Below are positions 36,467 to 48,836 of a DNA stretch of 64,000 nt, piece by piece (position 1 is the stretch's first letter; each line of letters begins with the position of its first letter). The DNA is from Lycium barbarum (lineage: Eukaryota > Streptophyta > Magnoliopsida > Solanales > Solanaceae): the NCBI RefSeq assembly GCF_019175385.1, contig NC_083341.1, forward strand, positions 90,670,321 to 90,734,320. Direction: 5' to 3'. Made by a program: the position numbers and the translations under genes. The notes below the pieces were generated by a model that saw nothing but the letters and a program-made list of their open reading frames with translations, ran no database searches and was not told the origin of the DNA.

Positions 36467-36558
<92 letters not shown>
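36467..36558. repeat. (TA)n microsatellite, 5' LTR of C
   Basis: About 90 bp of TA; the same place in the 3' LTR (29550-29561) has about 12 bp. Confidence 0.95.
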
Positions 36559-36852
36559 CATCAAAAGATCTGTACCAAAAGTCTAGGCTCCGGGACAATG
36601 GAGCTCTCCAAGACAGCTGAGTTGAAATCCTAAGCTGGAGGATCGCCAAACCGAGTATCTGTACCTGCGGGCATGAAACGCAGCCCCCTAAAGAAAGGGG
36701 GTCAGTACGAGATATGTACTGAGTATATAGAGCGTGAAATACAACAAGTGAATCACTACTGAAATAGATATTATAGGAGACAAGTATGACATTTAAAATA
36801 CCAATACACTGGCCTTATGAAACGTAAAACATGCATGTCATTATCATTTATC

Positions 36853-37057
36853 GTAACCAGCCCATTACGGGACTCGGTGAATAAAGTCATCACATACCAT
36901 CCTTGGCGCCATAATCACGTCATCATATCATCATATCATCACATCATCATATCATCATATATATACATATATCGTACCCGACCCTCTAGTGAGGGACTCG
37001 GTGAACAATGCAGTGAACTGTGCACGAGAACATACCCGGCCCGGGACTCGGTGAAAG
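36853..37057 (-). repeat. Hairpin array (3 units), 5' LTR of C
   Basis: Units with stems CCCAT/ACGGG, CCCTC/GAGGG and the loopless CCCGGCCCGGG, as in the 3' LTR. Confidence 0.8.
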
Positions 37058-37547
37058 ATATAATGACAGTATGCACGAGCAGAGTAGTGAGTAACCATAT
37101 GCAAATCAAGTCATCATCTGAGGCTCGATAGGATAGACAGAATGAACTAACACTTGAATATCAACGAAGGCAGTTATGTCAAGTATTCCTCGAACGTCAT
37201 TATGAATTATGTCAAATGGGACTTCAAGAATCATAAACGTATATCGAGACAATATGAAATAACTTATGGAAATTGTAATATCCAGTATTTTATACATTCG
37301 GATATTTTAAGAAAATCGCGATAAGTTAAGGGCAAGGCGATACTTTCGATTTGGTTTAACACTCAAGTTACTTAGGAATATTATTGGTATCAAATATTAA
37401 GGACAAATTTGGAATTTGGAAATTAATTCATCATGAACCACAAAAAGCCACAAGTGGTCGGGTGGCTTGGTGTGGGCTCCCACCAATGCCTTGGCCAATT
37501 GCTTCAAGCCATGAGGTGGGGCAAGTGTTCACTTTGTATGGGCCATG

Positions 37548-37551
<4 letters not shown>

Positions 37552-37613
<62 letters not shown>
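37552..37613 (+). repeat. Compound (TA)n(TG)n at the TATA region of the D 5' LTR
   Basis: About 39 bp of AT followed by about 23 bp of GT. The same place in the 3' LTR (54973-54985) is a short tatatatatata that looks like an ordinary TATA box. Confidence 0.92.
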
Positions 37614-38916
37614 ATGACCAAGCAAGAATCATTATTCATCTTTTCCAACTCTAGAAACTTGAAGAAACTTGAAAAAAAAAAAAGAGGGGGAACCATTCGG
37701 CCAAGGCTAGCTGAAATTGATCCCATGAAAAATTGATCAAAAAAATATTTTCTTTTAGTAATTCAACCAATTGGAAGGTCCTTACTAAAGTGGAGTAGTT
37801 GTTGGAGAAATCAAACCATTCATTTGTGCAATTTACAACTCTAGCCAAGTAAGAAGATAAGTGGAAAAAGGTAAGGTTTAATCTTCTCTTTCGTGTGTCA
37901 TGGATGATTTTTGCATGTTGTAGTGTGTAGAAATGGATGAAATTCATGAAACTATGTGTGTTGAGTTGTAGCCGTGTAGGTGTTTGTGTTTTGTAGAAGG
38001 GATGAATTAATTTTACTTAGCATTTTAGTTGTTGTTGTTGTGGATTCTATGATGCAAATGGAGGTTGATGGTTCAAGTTGGCATTGTAATTGTTTGTGGG
38101 TTGTTGTAGGAATTAATGTGATTCTAATATGGTTTCTTGTAATCATGAGAATGAAGTTGTTAACGTGTAAATTATTGGTGTAGTTCATGAACTTGGGAGC
38201 AAGGAATGTGTTGTTATTGTTTTTATCGAGTTTGGAAGATTGCGGATTGTGTTGTTGTGGTTGATTTGAATGTAAATGAAATACCGTCGAATTATGTAGA
38301 AAGGGTTGCTAACGTTAGAATGCATTTTGAATTAATTGTTGAAGTTGAAAATATGGTTGTTGGTATTGTTGTTGACGATTTGGCCGAGTTGAATTCTCGG
38401 GGATGGTTGAATTTATAGGGGAAATGCTGTCCAAATTTCTGTAGGTGGATTGCTAGTTTAGAACCGGATTCCTAAATACCTATAGCTAATGTTTGATATC
38501 TTTTGACGTTGTTGTAGATCTTGGGAAAGCCGAGACTTAAGTTCGGATCAGCTTAGGAAGCGGGCAAGGTATGTAAGGCTTACCCTTTCTTTCTTTTGGT
38601 ATGTTCTAGAGATAAGTAAGGTATGACACGCATCTTGGGGTAACTCTATTCTTATTCACTTCTTGACACTAGCCTACTTAGTACAGTCAAGCTTATTGTA
38701 TGATTGAATAACGAGCAAAGCATAGAGAGTCCCTATTCCAAAAAGGGTTCTACAAGGGTTAACGTTCATAACTTTCTTATGCTAACTCGAATTGACTCGA
38801 AACGTGTTTATGATCCTTCAAGTGTCGATTAGTGTACTTACCTATCGAGTCATAAAAATTGATTTATTTGCATATTGTTTCTCACTACTCTGCTCGTGCA
38901 TGCCTCCATATGTCCT

Positions 38917-38999
38917 TCACTGAGTCCCGGGCCAGGACACGTTCTTGTGCGTACTCCACTGCATTGTTCACCGCGTCCCTCACTAGAGGGCCGGGGCAC

Positions 39000-39034
<35 letters not shown>

Positions 39035-39132
39035 TGATATGATGACATGATGATATGATGATACGGGGGTGGCGGCCAGGATGGCATATGATGACTCTAT
39101 TCACCGAGTCCCTCACTAGAGGGCCGGGACAC
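38917..39132 (+). repeat. Hairpin array (3 units), D 5' LTR
   Basis: Loopless GAGTCCCGGGCCAGGA, then two CCCTCACTAGAGGG units. The fourth CCCATAATGGG unit present in LTR1-3 is missing. A (TA)n run (39002-39032) follows unit 2. Confidence 0.85.
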
Positions 39133-39273
39133 GTTATATGTATATATGATATATGATGTTGACATGCATGATTTTAATTTCAAAAGGCAAGTGTATTGAT
39201 GTTTTTAACAGTCATACCTCTTTCTGGTAATTCTCCGTTTTAGTTATGATCCTTTTTACTGTATTTCATGCCT

Positions 39274-39340
39274 TACATGCTCAGTACATATTCCGTACTG
39301 ACCCTCTTTCTTCGGGGGCTGCGTTTCATGCCCGCAGGTA
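39274..39340 (+). promoter_or_regulatory. Double hairpin plus acceptor-like site, D 5' LTR
   Basis: TCAGTAC-atattcc-GTACTGA, then a CCCTC...CGGGGGC hairpin, then GTTTCATGCCCGCAG/GTA. Confidence 0.6.
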
Positions 39341-39442
39341 AAGACGCTCGTTGCGGTGACCCGTCAGCCTAGGACATCCATTCTGCTACTTTGAAGTGCT
39401 CCCTTGTTCCGGAGCCTATACTTTTGGTACAAATCCTTCTGT

Positions 39443-39443
<1 letters not shown>

Positions 39444-39533
<90 letters not shown>
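39444..39533. repeat. (TA)n microsatellite, D 5' LTR
   Basis: About 90 bp. The 3' LTR counterpart (59267-59294) is about 28 bp. Confidence 0.95.
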
Positions 39534-39894
39534 CTAATTAGGGTACGGTGGGGCCCTGTCCCGCCATATGACACTGCTGTTACTCTTAGAGGCCTGTAGA
39601 CATGTATGTGGTTCATGGGTGGTCATCGTTCATTTATGTCAATGTGGATTACGTTTTGGCAATTTCCCGCATTACGATAGCCTGACCGGCTTGTGTGTGA
39701 TATCATATGTGACAGTTTATACAGCGTTTTGTCTTGCACTATAAAAGCCCTTAATATACTAAACGCAAGTATGATAAATGTCTATCTGGTTGAGTCGTGA
39801 CAGTATAGGTTGAACGATAGATAGTATGATAAAGGGTGCTCGGTAGTCAATACTGGGTACCTGTCATGGCCCTCTGGTTGGGTCGTGACAGAAG

Positions 39895-39906
39895 TGGTAT
39901 CAGAGC
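39895..39906 (+). other. Primer-binding site, D
   Basis: TGGTATCAGAGC, 4 bases after the 5' LTR. Confidence 0.93.
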
Positions 39907-39949
39907 GGTTCATCCTCGGAATTTCTACAGGCCGTGTCTAGTAGAGTCT

Positions 39950-39984
39950 TATTTATCGGTGTGTGGTGCACCACATCTATAAAC
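39950..39984 (+). other. Leader stem-loop, D
   Basis: TTTAT...ATAAA arms enclose GTGGTGCACCAC (39963-39974), a perfect 12-bp palindrome with GTGCAC at its centre. Confidence 0.6.
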
Positions 39985-40094
39985 AGGAAGCTACGGGACA
40001 TTTAGGATGTTATCTTTCCTTCTTACTCTAGATCGTGCGATAGAGCTGTATTATCAGGATGGTTCCTCTCTAATAAATTGCTATGTTTACAGCG

Positions 40095-41301
40095 ATGCCT
40101 CCGAAGAAAGAGACCGCTGCCCAGAAGGGCAAATCAGTAGCAGGGGATACTAGCCAGCCTTGGAGAGTTACTAGGGCCCGCGCCCAGATCATGCCCGAGG
40201 TTGTGCTCCAGTCCGCGAGTTCTTCGACAACGCCACTTCCAGAAGAACCTAGGGCAGCGACAGCTCCAGGTCAGGGGGCGGCTCCACCGCCGGTCCCTGA
40301 GGTTCCAGCACCTGGGCCTGCAGCTCCTCAGTCAGGGGCGGAGGATAGAGCTATGAGAAAGGCAGTACAGTTGCTGACTAGATTAGTAGCGGGGCAGGCT
40401 CGTAGGCCTGGGCCAGGAGGTGATTATGTGGATAGACATGACAGCTTAAGGGTTCGTGACTTCTTGACTTATTATCCTCCAGAGTTCTACGGGTCAAAGC
40501 CCGAGGAGGATCCCTAGGAGTTTATTCGACAGATGCAGCGTACACGGAGGCTAATCAAAGCCTCTAAGACTGAGTCTGTCGAGATGGCTTCATACCGGTT
40601 GCGTGATGTGGCTGTTAATTGGTATGAGTCCTGAGAGTTGTCTAGGGGCGAGGGTACTCCCCCTGCGGTGTGGGCTGAATTTACAGAGGCCTTTCTCAAC
40701 CACTTTCTTCCTCCCGAGGTGCGGTGAGCTAGGGTTGACAGATTCCTACAGTTTAGACAGAGGGGCAGAAGCGTTAGGGAGTACAGCCTAGAGTTCGACT
40801 CCTTGGCTAGATATGCACCCACTATTGTAGCTGATATGACTGATAGGATGCATCGATGTGTGATGGGATTGGATCGTTATCTGGTTGATAACTGCATGGA
40901 AGTGGCTTCCCAGCCAGGGATGGACATCGCTCGGGTACAGGCGTATGCGCAGGGGATGGAGGATCGACACAGAGGACGCCAGCCCGATAGAGATCGTGAC
41001 AGGGGCCAGCCCAAGAGGGCTAGATCAGCTAGTTATTCCGGGGAGTTTCGAGGCGGGCCGCCTCAACAGCATACCAGGCATCTTTCTCAGCCAGCACGGA
41101 GTACACCCCCACAGTTTACTGGTAAGAGACTTGATAGCACAGGATATTCAGGAACTGGTCAGAGCTCCAGGGCTATGGGTTCGCAGTTGAGCAGAGGGTT
41201 CAGTCAGACGAGGCCATCCATGCCTCAGTGCCCTCGGTGCGGCAGGCGCCATCTGGGGGAATGTCGTCTCGCTACCGGTGCTTGTTTTGCTTGTGGCCGT
41301 C
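40095..41301 (+). pseudogene. gag: gag of D, N-terminal part
   Basis: Capsid-nucleocapsid precursor. The start MPPKKETAAQKGKS parallels that of E (MPKKKKATAAQKGK); an in-frame ATG at 40083 is possible but less likely. The core with WAEFTEAFLNHFLPPEV and REYSLEFDSLARYAPT fits the Retrotrans_gag family. Downstream are an Arg/Gln-rich linker and a first Cys-His motif CPRCGRRHLGEC, then CFACGR, where the second zinc knuckle is cut by element E at 41302. The frame is constant, but in-frame stops lie at 40515 (TAG), 40632 (TGA) and 40725 (TGA). It continues at 51159 in the same frame once the duplicated CCGTC is allowed for. Not functional as it stands. Confidence 0.92.
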
Positions 41302-41474
41302 TGTTACACCTCGGAAAATTTCCCGTTGGTACGCAAGTGAACGAACTAATGATGTGTGCGAGGAGTGTTAGTGTATAATATTTCATGATCAAGGTGCGTA
41401 AATGGACGAGAATGATTAGAATGAAAAGTCGAGAAATGAGAAAAATTGAAAGTTGGCAAAACTGCCCAGTGGTC

Positions 41475-41730
41475 GTATAGTGCAAAATACGGACCGTAAA
41501 GTGCAATACGGCCCGTAAACTTGAAGTCGTAAACTGGCATGCCCAACTTCAACTTTCTGCCAGCCGAGGAAATGGCTAAACACGACCTGGTGGACAGACC
41601 GTAAAGTGATTTACGACCCGTAAACCATGGTCGTAAATCACCATGCATGCAGGCCAAAGTTTCTGGTCCTGCTTAAGCTTAAAGACGACTACGAGGGACG
41701 GTCCGTAAACTGAAATACGGACCGTAAACC
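41475..41730 (+). repeat. U3 palindrome repeats, E 5' LTR
   Basis: Repeated TACGG-N-CCGTAAA motifs: 41488-41498, 41507-41517, a degraded TTACGACCCGTAAA at 41611-41624, 41716-41726, plus half-sites GTCGTAAA and GTCCGTAAAC. The 3' LTR copy is at 49009-49263, several motifs differing by CpG-type changes. Confidence 0.75.
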
Positions 41731-42678
41731 TCCATGGACGACCACTGTTCACCCAGCACAGATTTTCCAATTCATTAAATATGAGGATCAAGACTTATTT
41801 TATTTCATTACAACATTACACCACTTGTCTCTAAAAATTCTCTCTACATTTATTATATGAGTTTTCAAGGATTATAAGCCATCAATAACATTAAGACAAG
41901 TGAATCAAGGATAAGGGAATCATCAAGGATCATCCAAGTCAAGAAATCCAAATGGAGAAAAACTAGGGTTTTGCTCAAAGAAGAGTATTATCAACCAAAG
42001 CTTGTTCCTACAACTTCTAAGGTAAGATTCATGATTTTTACAAGATGTTTAAGGTATTGAAGAATTAAAATACATGGATTGTAGAAAATGTGGTCAACTA
42101 GGTCATGAATGATGAATAGTGACTTTTTGAGAAATAGTTTGAATTGAGTTATGAATGTTGTTGGGTTGTGATATGAATGTGTTATAAATGGTATTAAGAT
42201 CATGAACTAAACACTTTAGACGAATGGACGAAGATGGGTGTTATGACCATGAATGTGGGTGAATTAGAGGCAAATTGAGGAATCTAGATAATGTGGATAA
42301 TGTGAATGACTAATGGCCATTGTTATGATATTAATGAAGGTATAAACGCTAGCATTGGAAGGGAACGTGCAAGTGTAGAATAGTTCGACGGAAAGGTATG
42401 TAAGGCTAACCCTTCTTTCATAAGGCATGGTTCTTGGCCAAATTCCTAATTCCTCTATATGAGTATGTTGTCTTCACATGGTTGACATTCCGAGCTCATA
42501 AGCTCACGACCCTTGATATGTACTATGATTATACTATGTTCCTCGTATGATGAGTAAGTCTATAATGTAAATGTAACGATAACGATGAGGATAGTAATGA
42601 TGATGAGAGTAAAATGAGACTAGAGATGCTTACGAGCTATGATATATGTATATGTATGCCTATGAAGGGCTATGATAA

Positions 42679-42871
42679 GACCCCGAGCTTATGATGCCGG
42701 GTAAGACTATATGTATATGACTATGTATAAAGTATGTATACGATTACGAAACGCGCGCACACCTCTGTAGATGGTACGGATAACCCTGATGCCTTGGTCG
42801 GGCCAGGTATGTATGACCTTGAGCCTTGGTTGGCCAAGCATGTATAAGACACCGATCCTATGAGGTCGGGT
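42679..42871 (+). repeat. Hairpin array (4 units), E 5' LTR
   Basis: The four stems are CCCGAGC/GCCGGG, CCTTGG/GCCAGG, CTTGG-ttgg-CCAAG and CCGATCCT/AGGTCGG. Sequence is quite different from that of the other families, but number, spacing and place between donor and acceptor are the same. 3' LTR copy: 50200-50392. Confidence 0.6.
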
Positions 42872-43637
42872 ATGCTATGTAAATGCTATGTATATGAAAT
42901 GACTATGTATATAATATGAATATGAATGTGATAAGTATATGTATAAGAATACGAATAAGGACATGTATACGAATATGAGCACAAGTATGGTACGAGTATT
43001 ATTATGGGATACGAACGACGATGTATGCAAGTAAGCGACAAGATGATGATGATATTACTGTCTCCCCTCCTATACTATTTTCATATGATATCTATTATGC
43101 TTCTATATTGATGTTGATCATGCTTTACATACTCAGTACATTCTTCGTACTGACGTCCTTTTGTTTGTGGACACTGCGTCATGCCCGCAGGTGCACAGGG
43201 AGACAGACTTGATCCATAGCTGCTTATTCAGAGATTGCATAGCAGAGCTCCATTTCTTTCGGAGCTGTAGCTTTTAGGTACTTATTCTTTTGTGTATATA
43301 ATTATTGGCATAGCGGGGTCCTGTCCCGCTCATACGATATGTCATACTCTTAGAGGCTCGTAGTCATGTGTATGTGGGTAGAGATGTTTGGCCATGTCGG
43401 CCCATGTTTTGTATATCTTTTGTTGGCCTCGTCGGCCTTGTACTTATGCTGTGGCATAGATGTCTATGATATGTTAAATGATGAGGGTCATCTAATGGGA
43501 TCAATATGATTAACGATAAGAAAAGCACGAATTGACTTATGGTTCACCTAGATGTTATGTTATGTACGATAAGGGGGTGCTCGGGTGGGGTAACACCGGG
43601 TGCTCGTCGCGGCACCCTAGCCGGGTCGTGACAAAAG

Positions 43638-43724
43638 TGGTATCAGAGCAGTTCAGTCCTAGGATCTGCCTACGAGCCGTGTCTAGTAGAGTCTTGGTTA
43701 TGGGTGTGTCACACTTATAAACGA
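43638..43724 (+). other. PBS and leader stem-loop, E
   Basis: TGGTATCAGAGC (43638-43649), then a stem-loop at 43693-43724 with GGTTAT-gGGTGTG and CACAC-TTATAAAC arms, the fold shared with A, B, C and D. Confidence 0.75.
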
Positions 43725-43836
43725 GAAGCTGCGGACATTTTAGGAATATATGACCTTCTTTCTTCATAAGAATCGTGCGATAGAGCTATGTTGTAAGAAA
43801 TTCTTGTTCCTAAATCGTGTGTTGTGTATTTCAGAG

Positions 43837-45200
43837 ATGCCTAAAAAGAAAAAGGCTACAGCAGCCCAAAAGGGAAAGACGGTGGCATAAAAGCGAGCTG
43901 AAAGAGCACCGCCACCGGTAGTAAAGGAAGATGAGTCCCAGAGTGCAGCTCAATCTCAGTCCTCTCAGACAGTGCCTATTACCGAGGAGCACATGGGAGC
44001 CTCAGCCCCAGCTCCAGCTCCTCCACCGAATGCTTCGGGCCAAGACGTGAGAGAGGCCATTAATTTGTTGACTCAGTTGGTTGCGGCCCAAACTCAGAGG
44101 CCAAGCGCAGGGCAAGGTGACAGGGTCGTTAGTGCAAGGGTCCGTGACTTCATTGCTTTGAAACCCCGGAATTCTTTGGGTCGAAACTGGAGGAGGATCC
44201 CCAGGACTTTATTGATGGTATGCTAAGGACGATCCGGTTGATACATGCTTCAAACACTGAGTCGGTAGAGCTAGCGTCCTATAGATTGAGAGATATCTCA
44301 ATCTAGTGGTATACAGTATGGATGGATTCGCGGGGAGCCAATACACCTCCGCCGGTATGGTAAGAGTTTGTTGATGCTTTTCTCCGTCACTACATGCCTC
44401 CAGAAGTTCGGCGAGCTAGGGCCGATAAATTATTGAATTTGAGGCAAGGTAACATGAGTGCTACAGAGTATAGTCTCCGCTTTAACTCCTTGGCCAGGTA
44501 TGCTTCGGCCATGGTAGCGGATATGGGCGATCGGGTGCACCAGTTTGTGAAAGGCCTAGGGCCACACTTGATGGATAAATGCTTAACTGCGTCCCTTCAG
44601 GATGGCATGGATATTGCACGCATTCAGGCACATGCTCAGGAATTAGAGGAACACCTACAGCAGCGGAGAAATGAACGTGAGCAAGATAGGGGACATAGCA
44701 AGAGAGCTAGACCTTCAGGTTCGAGGAGCGAGTCCAGGGGTTGACACAGACAGCAGCTTCCCAGCCATTCAGGCTATTCTATGACTAGTCCACCTCCACG
44801 GTTTTCAGGCCAGGGCCTTGATAGATCTGCTCGTTCAGGGCCGAGTCCGAGTTATACAGGACCTCAGTTCAGAGGTGATTTGGGCCAGTCAAGGCCACCC
44901 GCACCACCGTGTTCCCAGTGTGGGAAGATGCATTGGGGTCGATGCCGATTTGGTTCAGATGATTGCTATTCATGTGGTCGGCCAAGCCATATTATGCGTG
45001 ATTTCCCCTCAGTACATGGTAGAGGTAGGACCCATCCATCAGGGTCGGTAGCCGGATCTTCGGCATCTGTACGCCCTACGGGGCCAGGTTCACATGCGCC
45101 AGTCGGCCATGGTAGAAGTAGAGGCAGAGCTCCCAGTACTAGCGGTCCTCAGCACCGTATTTATGCTTTGGCTGGACGCCAAGATCTTGTGTCTTCTCCT
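43837..45200 (+). pseudogene. gag: gag of E
   Basis: Starts MPKKKKATAAQKGKTVA. A stop follows at 43888; the frame shifts near 44160; further stops are at 44304, 44361 and 44742. Retrotrans_gag features: FVDAFLRHYMPPEVRRARAD and ATEYSLRFNSLARYAS. Two Cys-His motifs: CSQCGKMHWGRC and CYSCGRPSHIMRDF, the last with Phe where the fourth ligand Cys is expected. The Gly/Ser/Arg-rich linker after it leads to the protease. It would have packaged the element RNA; it is broken here. Confidence 0.9.
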
Positions 45201-45491
45201 GATGTGGTCACAGGTATATTATCGGTATTCTCTCATGATATATATGCTTTGATTGATCCGGGCTCCACACTATCATATGTTACTCCATACATTGCAGGTC
45301 GATTTATAATTGAGCCGGAGTCTATCAAACCTTTTGAGGTGTCTACACCCGTGGGTGACTCGGTAATAGCTAGCCGAGTATATAGGAATTGTGTGATTGT
45401 GATTTGTGATCGTCGTACCATGATTGATTTGCATGAGCTAGAAATGGTATATTTTGACGTTATTATGGGCATGGATTGGTTGGCTTCTTGA
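45200..45491 (+). pseudogene. Protease region of E
   Basis: Retroviral-type aspartic protease. The active-site loop reads [14 protein letters not shown] (D-x-G-S form), followed by [16 protein letters not shown] and a hydrophobic end [13 protein letters not shown] at 45489 replaces the Cys found at the same place in D (LASCYAN). It separates gag from the RT in the same frame. Confidence 0.85.
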
Positions 45492-48400
45492 TATGCCAAT
45501 GTTGATTGTAGAATGAAAATGGTTCGCTTCCAGTTTCCGGGAGAACCAGTATTAGAATGGAAAGGAAATTCGGCATCACCAAAAGGTAGGTTTATTTCCT
45601 ATCTAAAGGCAAGGAAGATGATCACGAAAGGGTGCATTTATCACCTAGTGCGAGTTCAAGATGTAGAAGCTGAGTCGCCGACTCTTCAGTCAGTTCTGGT
45701 AGTGAATGAATTTCCGGATGTGTTCCCGGAAGAGCTTCCAGGCCTTCCTACCGAGCGGGAGATTGATTTTGCGATTGATGTGTTGCCAGACACTAATCCC
45801 ATATCTATTCCTCCCTATAGCATGGCACCCGCAGAGTTGAAAGAGTTGAAGGAGCAATTAAAAGACTTTCTTGAAAAAGGCTTCATTAGGCCTAGTTCAT
45901 CCCCGTGGGGAGCACCCGTATTGTTCGTCCGGAAGAAGGATGGCTCCTTGAGAATGTGCATTGATTATCGGCAATTGAATAAAGTGATGATTAAGAACAA
46001 GTATCCCCTCCCGAGGATTGATGATTTATTTGATCAATTGCAAGGTGCCAAATGGTTTTCAAAGATTTATTTGAGGTCCGGTTCTCACCAAGTAAGAGTT
46101 AGGGAGAAAGATATCCCTAAGACAGCTTTCAGAACAAGATACGGTCATTTTGAGTTCCGAGTGATGTCATTTGGGCTAACTAATGCACTGGCAGTGTTTA
46201 TGGACTTAATGAACAATGTATTCAGGCCTTTTCTGGATCTATTCGTGATTGTATTCATCGGTGATATCCTAGTGTATTCTAGATCCGAGGCAGAACATGC
46301 GGATCACTTGCGTATTGTCCTTGGAGTTCTTCGAACCCGAGAGTTATTCGCGAAGTTTTCCAAATGCGAGTTGTGGTTGAACTCAGTGGCATTTCTGGGC
46401 CACATTGTTGCAGCTGACGGTATTCGAGTGGATAGCCAAAAGATTGAGGCAGTGAAGACTTGGCCAAGGCCCACGACCCCTACGGAGGTTCGTAGCTTTT
46501 TGGGCTTAGCCGGTTATTACAGAAGATTTGTTGAGGGTTTCTCTTCTATTTCTGCACCGCTCATCAAGTTGACTCAGAATTTAGCTAAGTTTCAATGGAC
46601 AGATGCTTGCGAGCGTAGTTTTCAAGAGTTGAAAGACTGACTTCAGCCCCAGCCTTGACACTTCCAGAGGGATTGGAAGGATATGTTATTTATTGTGATG
46701 CTTCAGGCGTCGGGCTAGGCTGTGTATTGATGCAAAATGGTAAGGTGATTGTGTATGCTTCTAGTCAATTACGGAAACATGAGCAGAATTATCCTACCCA
46801 TGACTTAGAATTGGCCGCGGTGGTCCATGCTTTAAAGATATGGAGACATTACCTATATGGTGTCCACGTGGATATTTATACAGATCATAAGAGTCTCCAG
46901 TACATCTTCAAGCAGAAAGATTTGAACTTGCGGCAACGAAGATGGCTAGAGTTGCTAAAAGACTATGATGTTGAAATCCTGTACCACCCCGGAAAGGCAA
47001 ATGTTGTGGCTGATGCTCTTAGCCGTAGGTCGATGGGAAGTCTAAGTGATGTACGACCAGAAAAGAAAGAGATGGCCCGTGATCTTCAGCAGTTAGCTAG
47101 CCTAGGAGTCCGAGTGGTGGATTCAGGTAGTAGCGGAGCTACTATTCAGAATTCAGCAGTTTCATCGCTAGTAGCGGAAATAAAAGAGCGACAATATGAG
47201 GATCCCATAATAATGCAGTACAGAGATACACTCCCTCAGAAGGAGGAGTCATCATTTGACATTTCGGAAGACGGAGTTCTCCGATGTCGAGGCAGGTTAT
47301 GTGTTCCCGATGTGGCAGGTCTACGCCATCAGATTTTGAGAGAAGCTCATTGTTCCTGTTACTCCGTTCACCCCGGAGCGATGAAAATGTATCACGATCT
47401 TAAGTCTATATATTGGTGGAATGGGATGAAGAATGATATAGCGGAATTCGTAGCTCAGTGTCCAAATTGCCAACAAGTGAAGATCGAGCACCAAAAGTCG
47501 GGTGGCTTATTGCAAGCTATAGAAATCCCAACTTGGAAGTGGGAAGTGATTAATATGGATTTCATTACAGGGTTACCCCGTTCTCGATATAATTATGATT
47601 CCATATGGGTGATTGTGGATAGACTCACAAAGTCAGCTCATTTCTTACCGGTCAGGACGACCTATGTGGCAGAAGATTATGCCAAGCTTTATCTTAAAGA
47701 GATAGTGAGACTCCATGGCGTTCCGGTATCTATTATCTCCGATAGAGGAACTCAGTTTACAGCCAAGTTTTGGGGGTCTTTCCAAGAAGGTTTAGGGACC
47801 CAAGTGCGCCTAAGCACGGCATTTCACCCACAGACTGATGGGCAAGCTGAACGTACTATTCAGACTCTTGAAGATATGTTACGGGCATGTATGATAGATT
47901 TTGGAGGAAATTGGGATGACCATTTGCCACTCATTGAGTTTGCTTACAATAACAGTTATCATTCTAGCATTCAAATGGCACCGTATGAAGCTCTATATGG
48001 GCGAAAGTGTAGATCCCCAATTGGGTGGTTTGAAACCGGAGAAGCTAAGTTGATAGGGCCAGACTTGGTCCAGCAAGCAATAGAGAAAGTTAAGCTCATA
48101 CAAGATCGGTTGCTAGCGGCTCAAAGTCGTCAGAAGTCCTATGCGGATAATCATCGAAGAGACTTAAAGTTCTAAGTGAAAGATTGGGTATTCTTGAAAG
48201 TGTCGCCGATGAAGGGCGTGATGAGATTTGGCAAAAAGGGGAAGCTCAGTCCCCGGTATATTGGGCCATACGAAATTGTGCGCAAAATAGGCAAAGTGGC
48301 CTATGAGCTAGATCTACCTCCAGATTTGGAGTCAGTCCATCCAGTATTTCATGTCTCGATGCTTCGGAAGTGTGTTGGAGATCCTACGAGGATCGTCCCA

Positions 48401-48631
48401 GTGAATGATATTCAAGTGACAGAAAAGTTAACTTATGATGAAATGCCCATTGCCATATTAGATAGGTAAGTACAGAGGCTTAGGAACAAAGAAGTGGCCT
48501 AAATTAAAGTTCTGTGGAGAAATAACAATCGAGAGGAAATGACATGGGAAGCGGAAGATAATATGCGATCCAAATACCCACATTTATTTCAGCCCTTGGA
48601 AGAAGTCCAAGATGAGACGTCAAAATCATAA
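45492..48631 (+). pseudogene. pol: pol of E: RT, RNase H, integrase
   Basis: [22 protein letters not shown], then [15 protein letters not shown] and [11 protein letters not shown], where the first Asp of the catalytic pair is Gly. The RT first-Asp motif reads [12 protein letters not shown]. RNase [42 protein letters not shown] and VVADALSRR, all catalytic acids present. Integrase: zinc region [12 protein letters not shown] and CPNCQQVK; core [18 protein letters not shown] and DGQAERT, the D,D,E triad present. GPY/F: YIGPYEIVRKIGK. Chromodomain-like tail: [16 protein letters not shown], ending SKYPHLF. A frameshift near 46635 and stops at 48173, 48467 and 48500 break it. Confidence 0.93.
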
Positions 48632-48756
48632 GGTATGCATGTTTTCCCTTTTATACATTCAGGTCGTGTGTGGCCAAATTTCTAGTGCTGTTGTATTATT
48701 GCCCTGTGAGGCATTGTTATTGTGGGTTGTTGTGACAGGGTGGTAGTGCCACATTA

Positions 48757-48836
48757 CAGAGGAAACTCTGGCGAAATTTTTATAGAATTCCCCAATCCTT
48801 TAACATTCGAGGACGAATGTTCCTAAGGGGGTAGAA
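48757..48836 (+). other. GAAA hairpin, inverted repeat and polypurine tract, E
   Basis: CAGAG-GAAA-CTCTG (48757-48770), AACATTCG-agga-CGAATGTT (48802-48821), then AAGGGGGTAGAA (48825-48836). The first hairpin is near the 5' end of the internal region in C and A but here it is at the 3' end. Confidence 0.75.

Larger units (their letters stand above)
35948..37273 (-). mobile_element. 5' LTR of element C, U5-side part
   Basis: Begins TGTCACAACCC (plus strand). Contains the 39-bp minisatellite, a (TA)n run (36467-36558), acceptor-like block (36662-36732) and hairpin array (36853-37057). Interrupted at 37273 by element D; GAAAT (37269-37273) is the target duplication and reappears at 59654-59658, where this LTR continues. 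Confidence 0.92.
37274..39890 (+). mobile_element. 5' LTR of D
   Basis: TGTAATATCC to GGGTCGTGACA, 2617 bp. Modules: TATA region replaced by a long TA/TG run (37552-37613); a first donor-like AAG/GTAAGG (near 37868); an acceptor-like ttgttgtag (near 38510-38519); a second donor AAG/GTATGT (38568/38569); hairpin array (38917-39132); acceptor module (39274-39340); the G/C-rich GGGGCCCTGTCCCGCC block near 39550. Confidence 0.93.
41302..43633 (+). mobile_element. 5' LTR of E
   Basis: 2332 bp. U3 holds palindromic CCGTAAA repeats (41475-41730). The TATA region reads tctctaaaaattc, where the 3' LTR has tctctataaaac. A donor-like CTAAG/GTAAGAT lies near 42020, a second AAG/GTATGT at 42395/42396, and an acceptor ATGCCCGCAG/GT at 43190/43191. 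Hairpins lie at 42679-42871. Confidence 0.94.

Noticed and set aside
36128..36649. 173-codon minus-strand frame with LTCCDSLVGLCIV repeats
   Set aside because: It translates a 39-bp minisatellite plus a TA run; the period divisible by three keeps it open.
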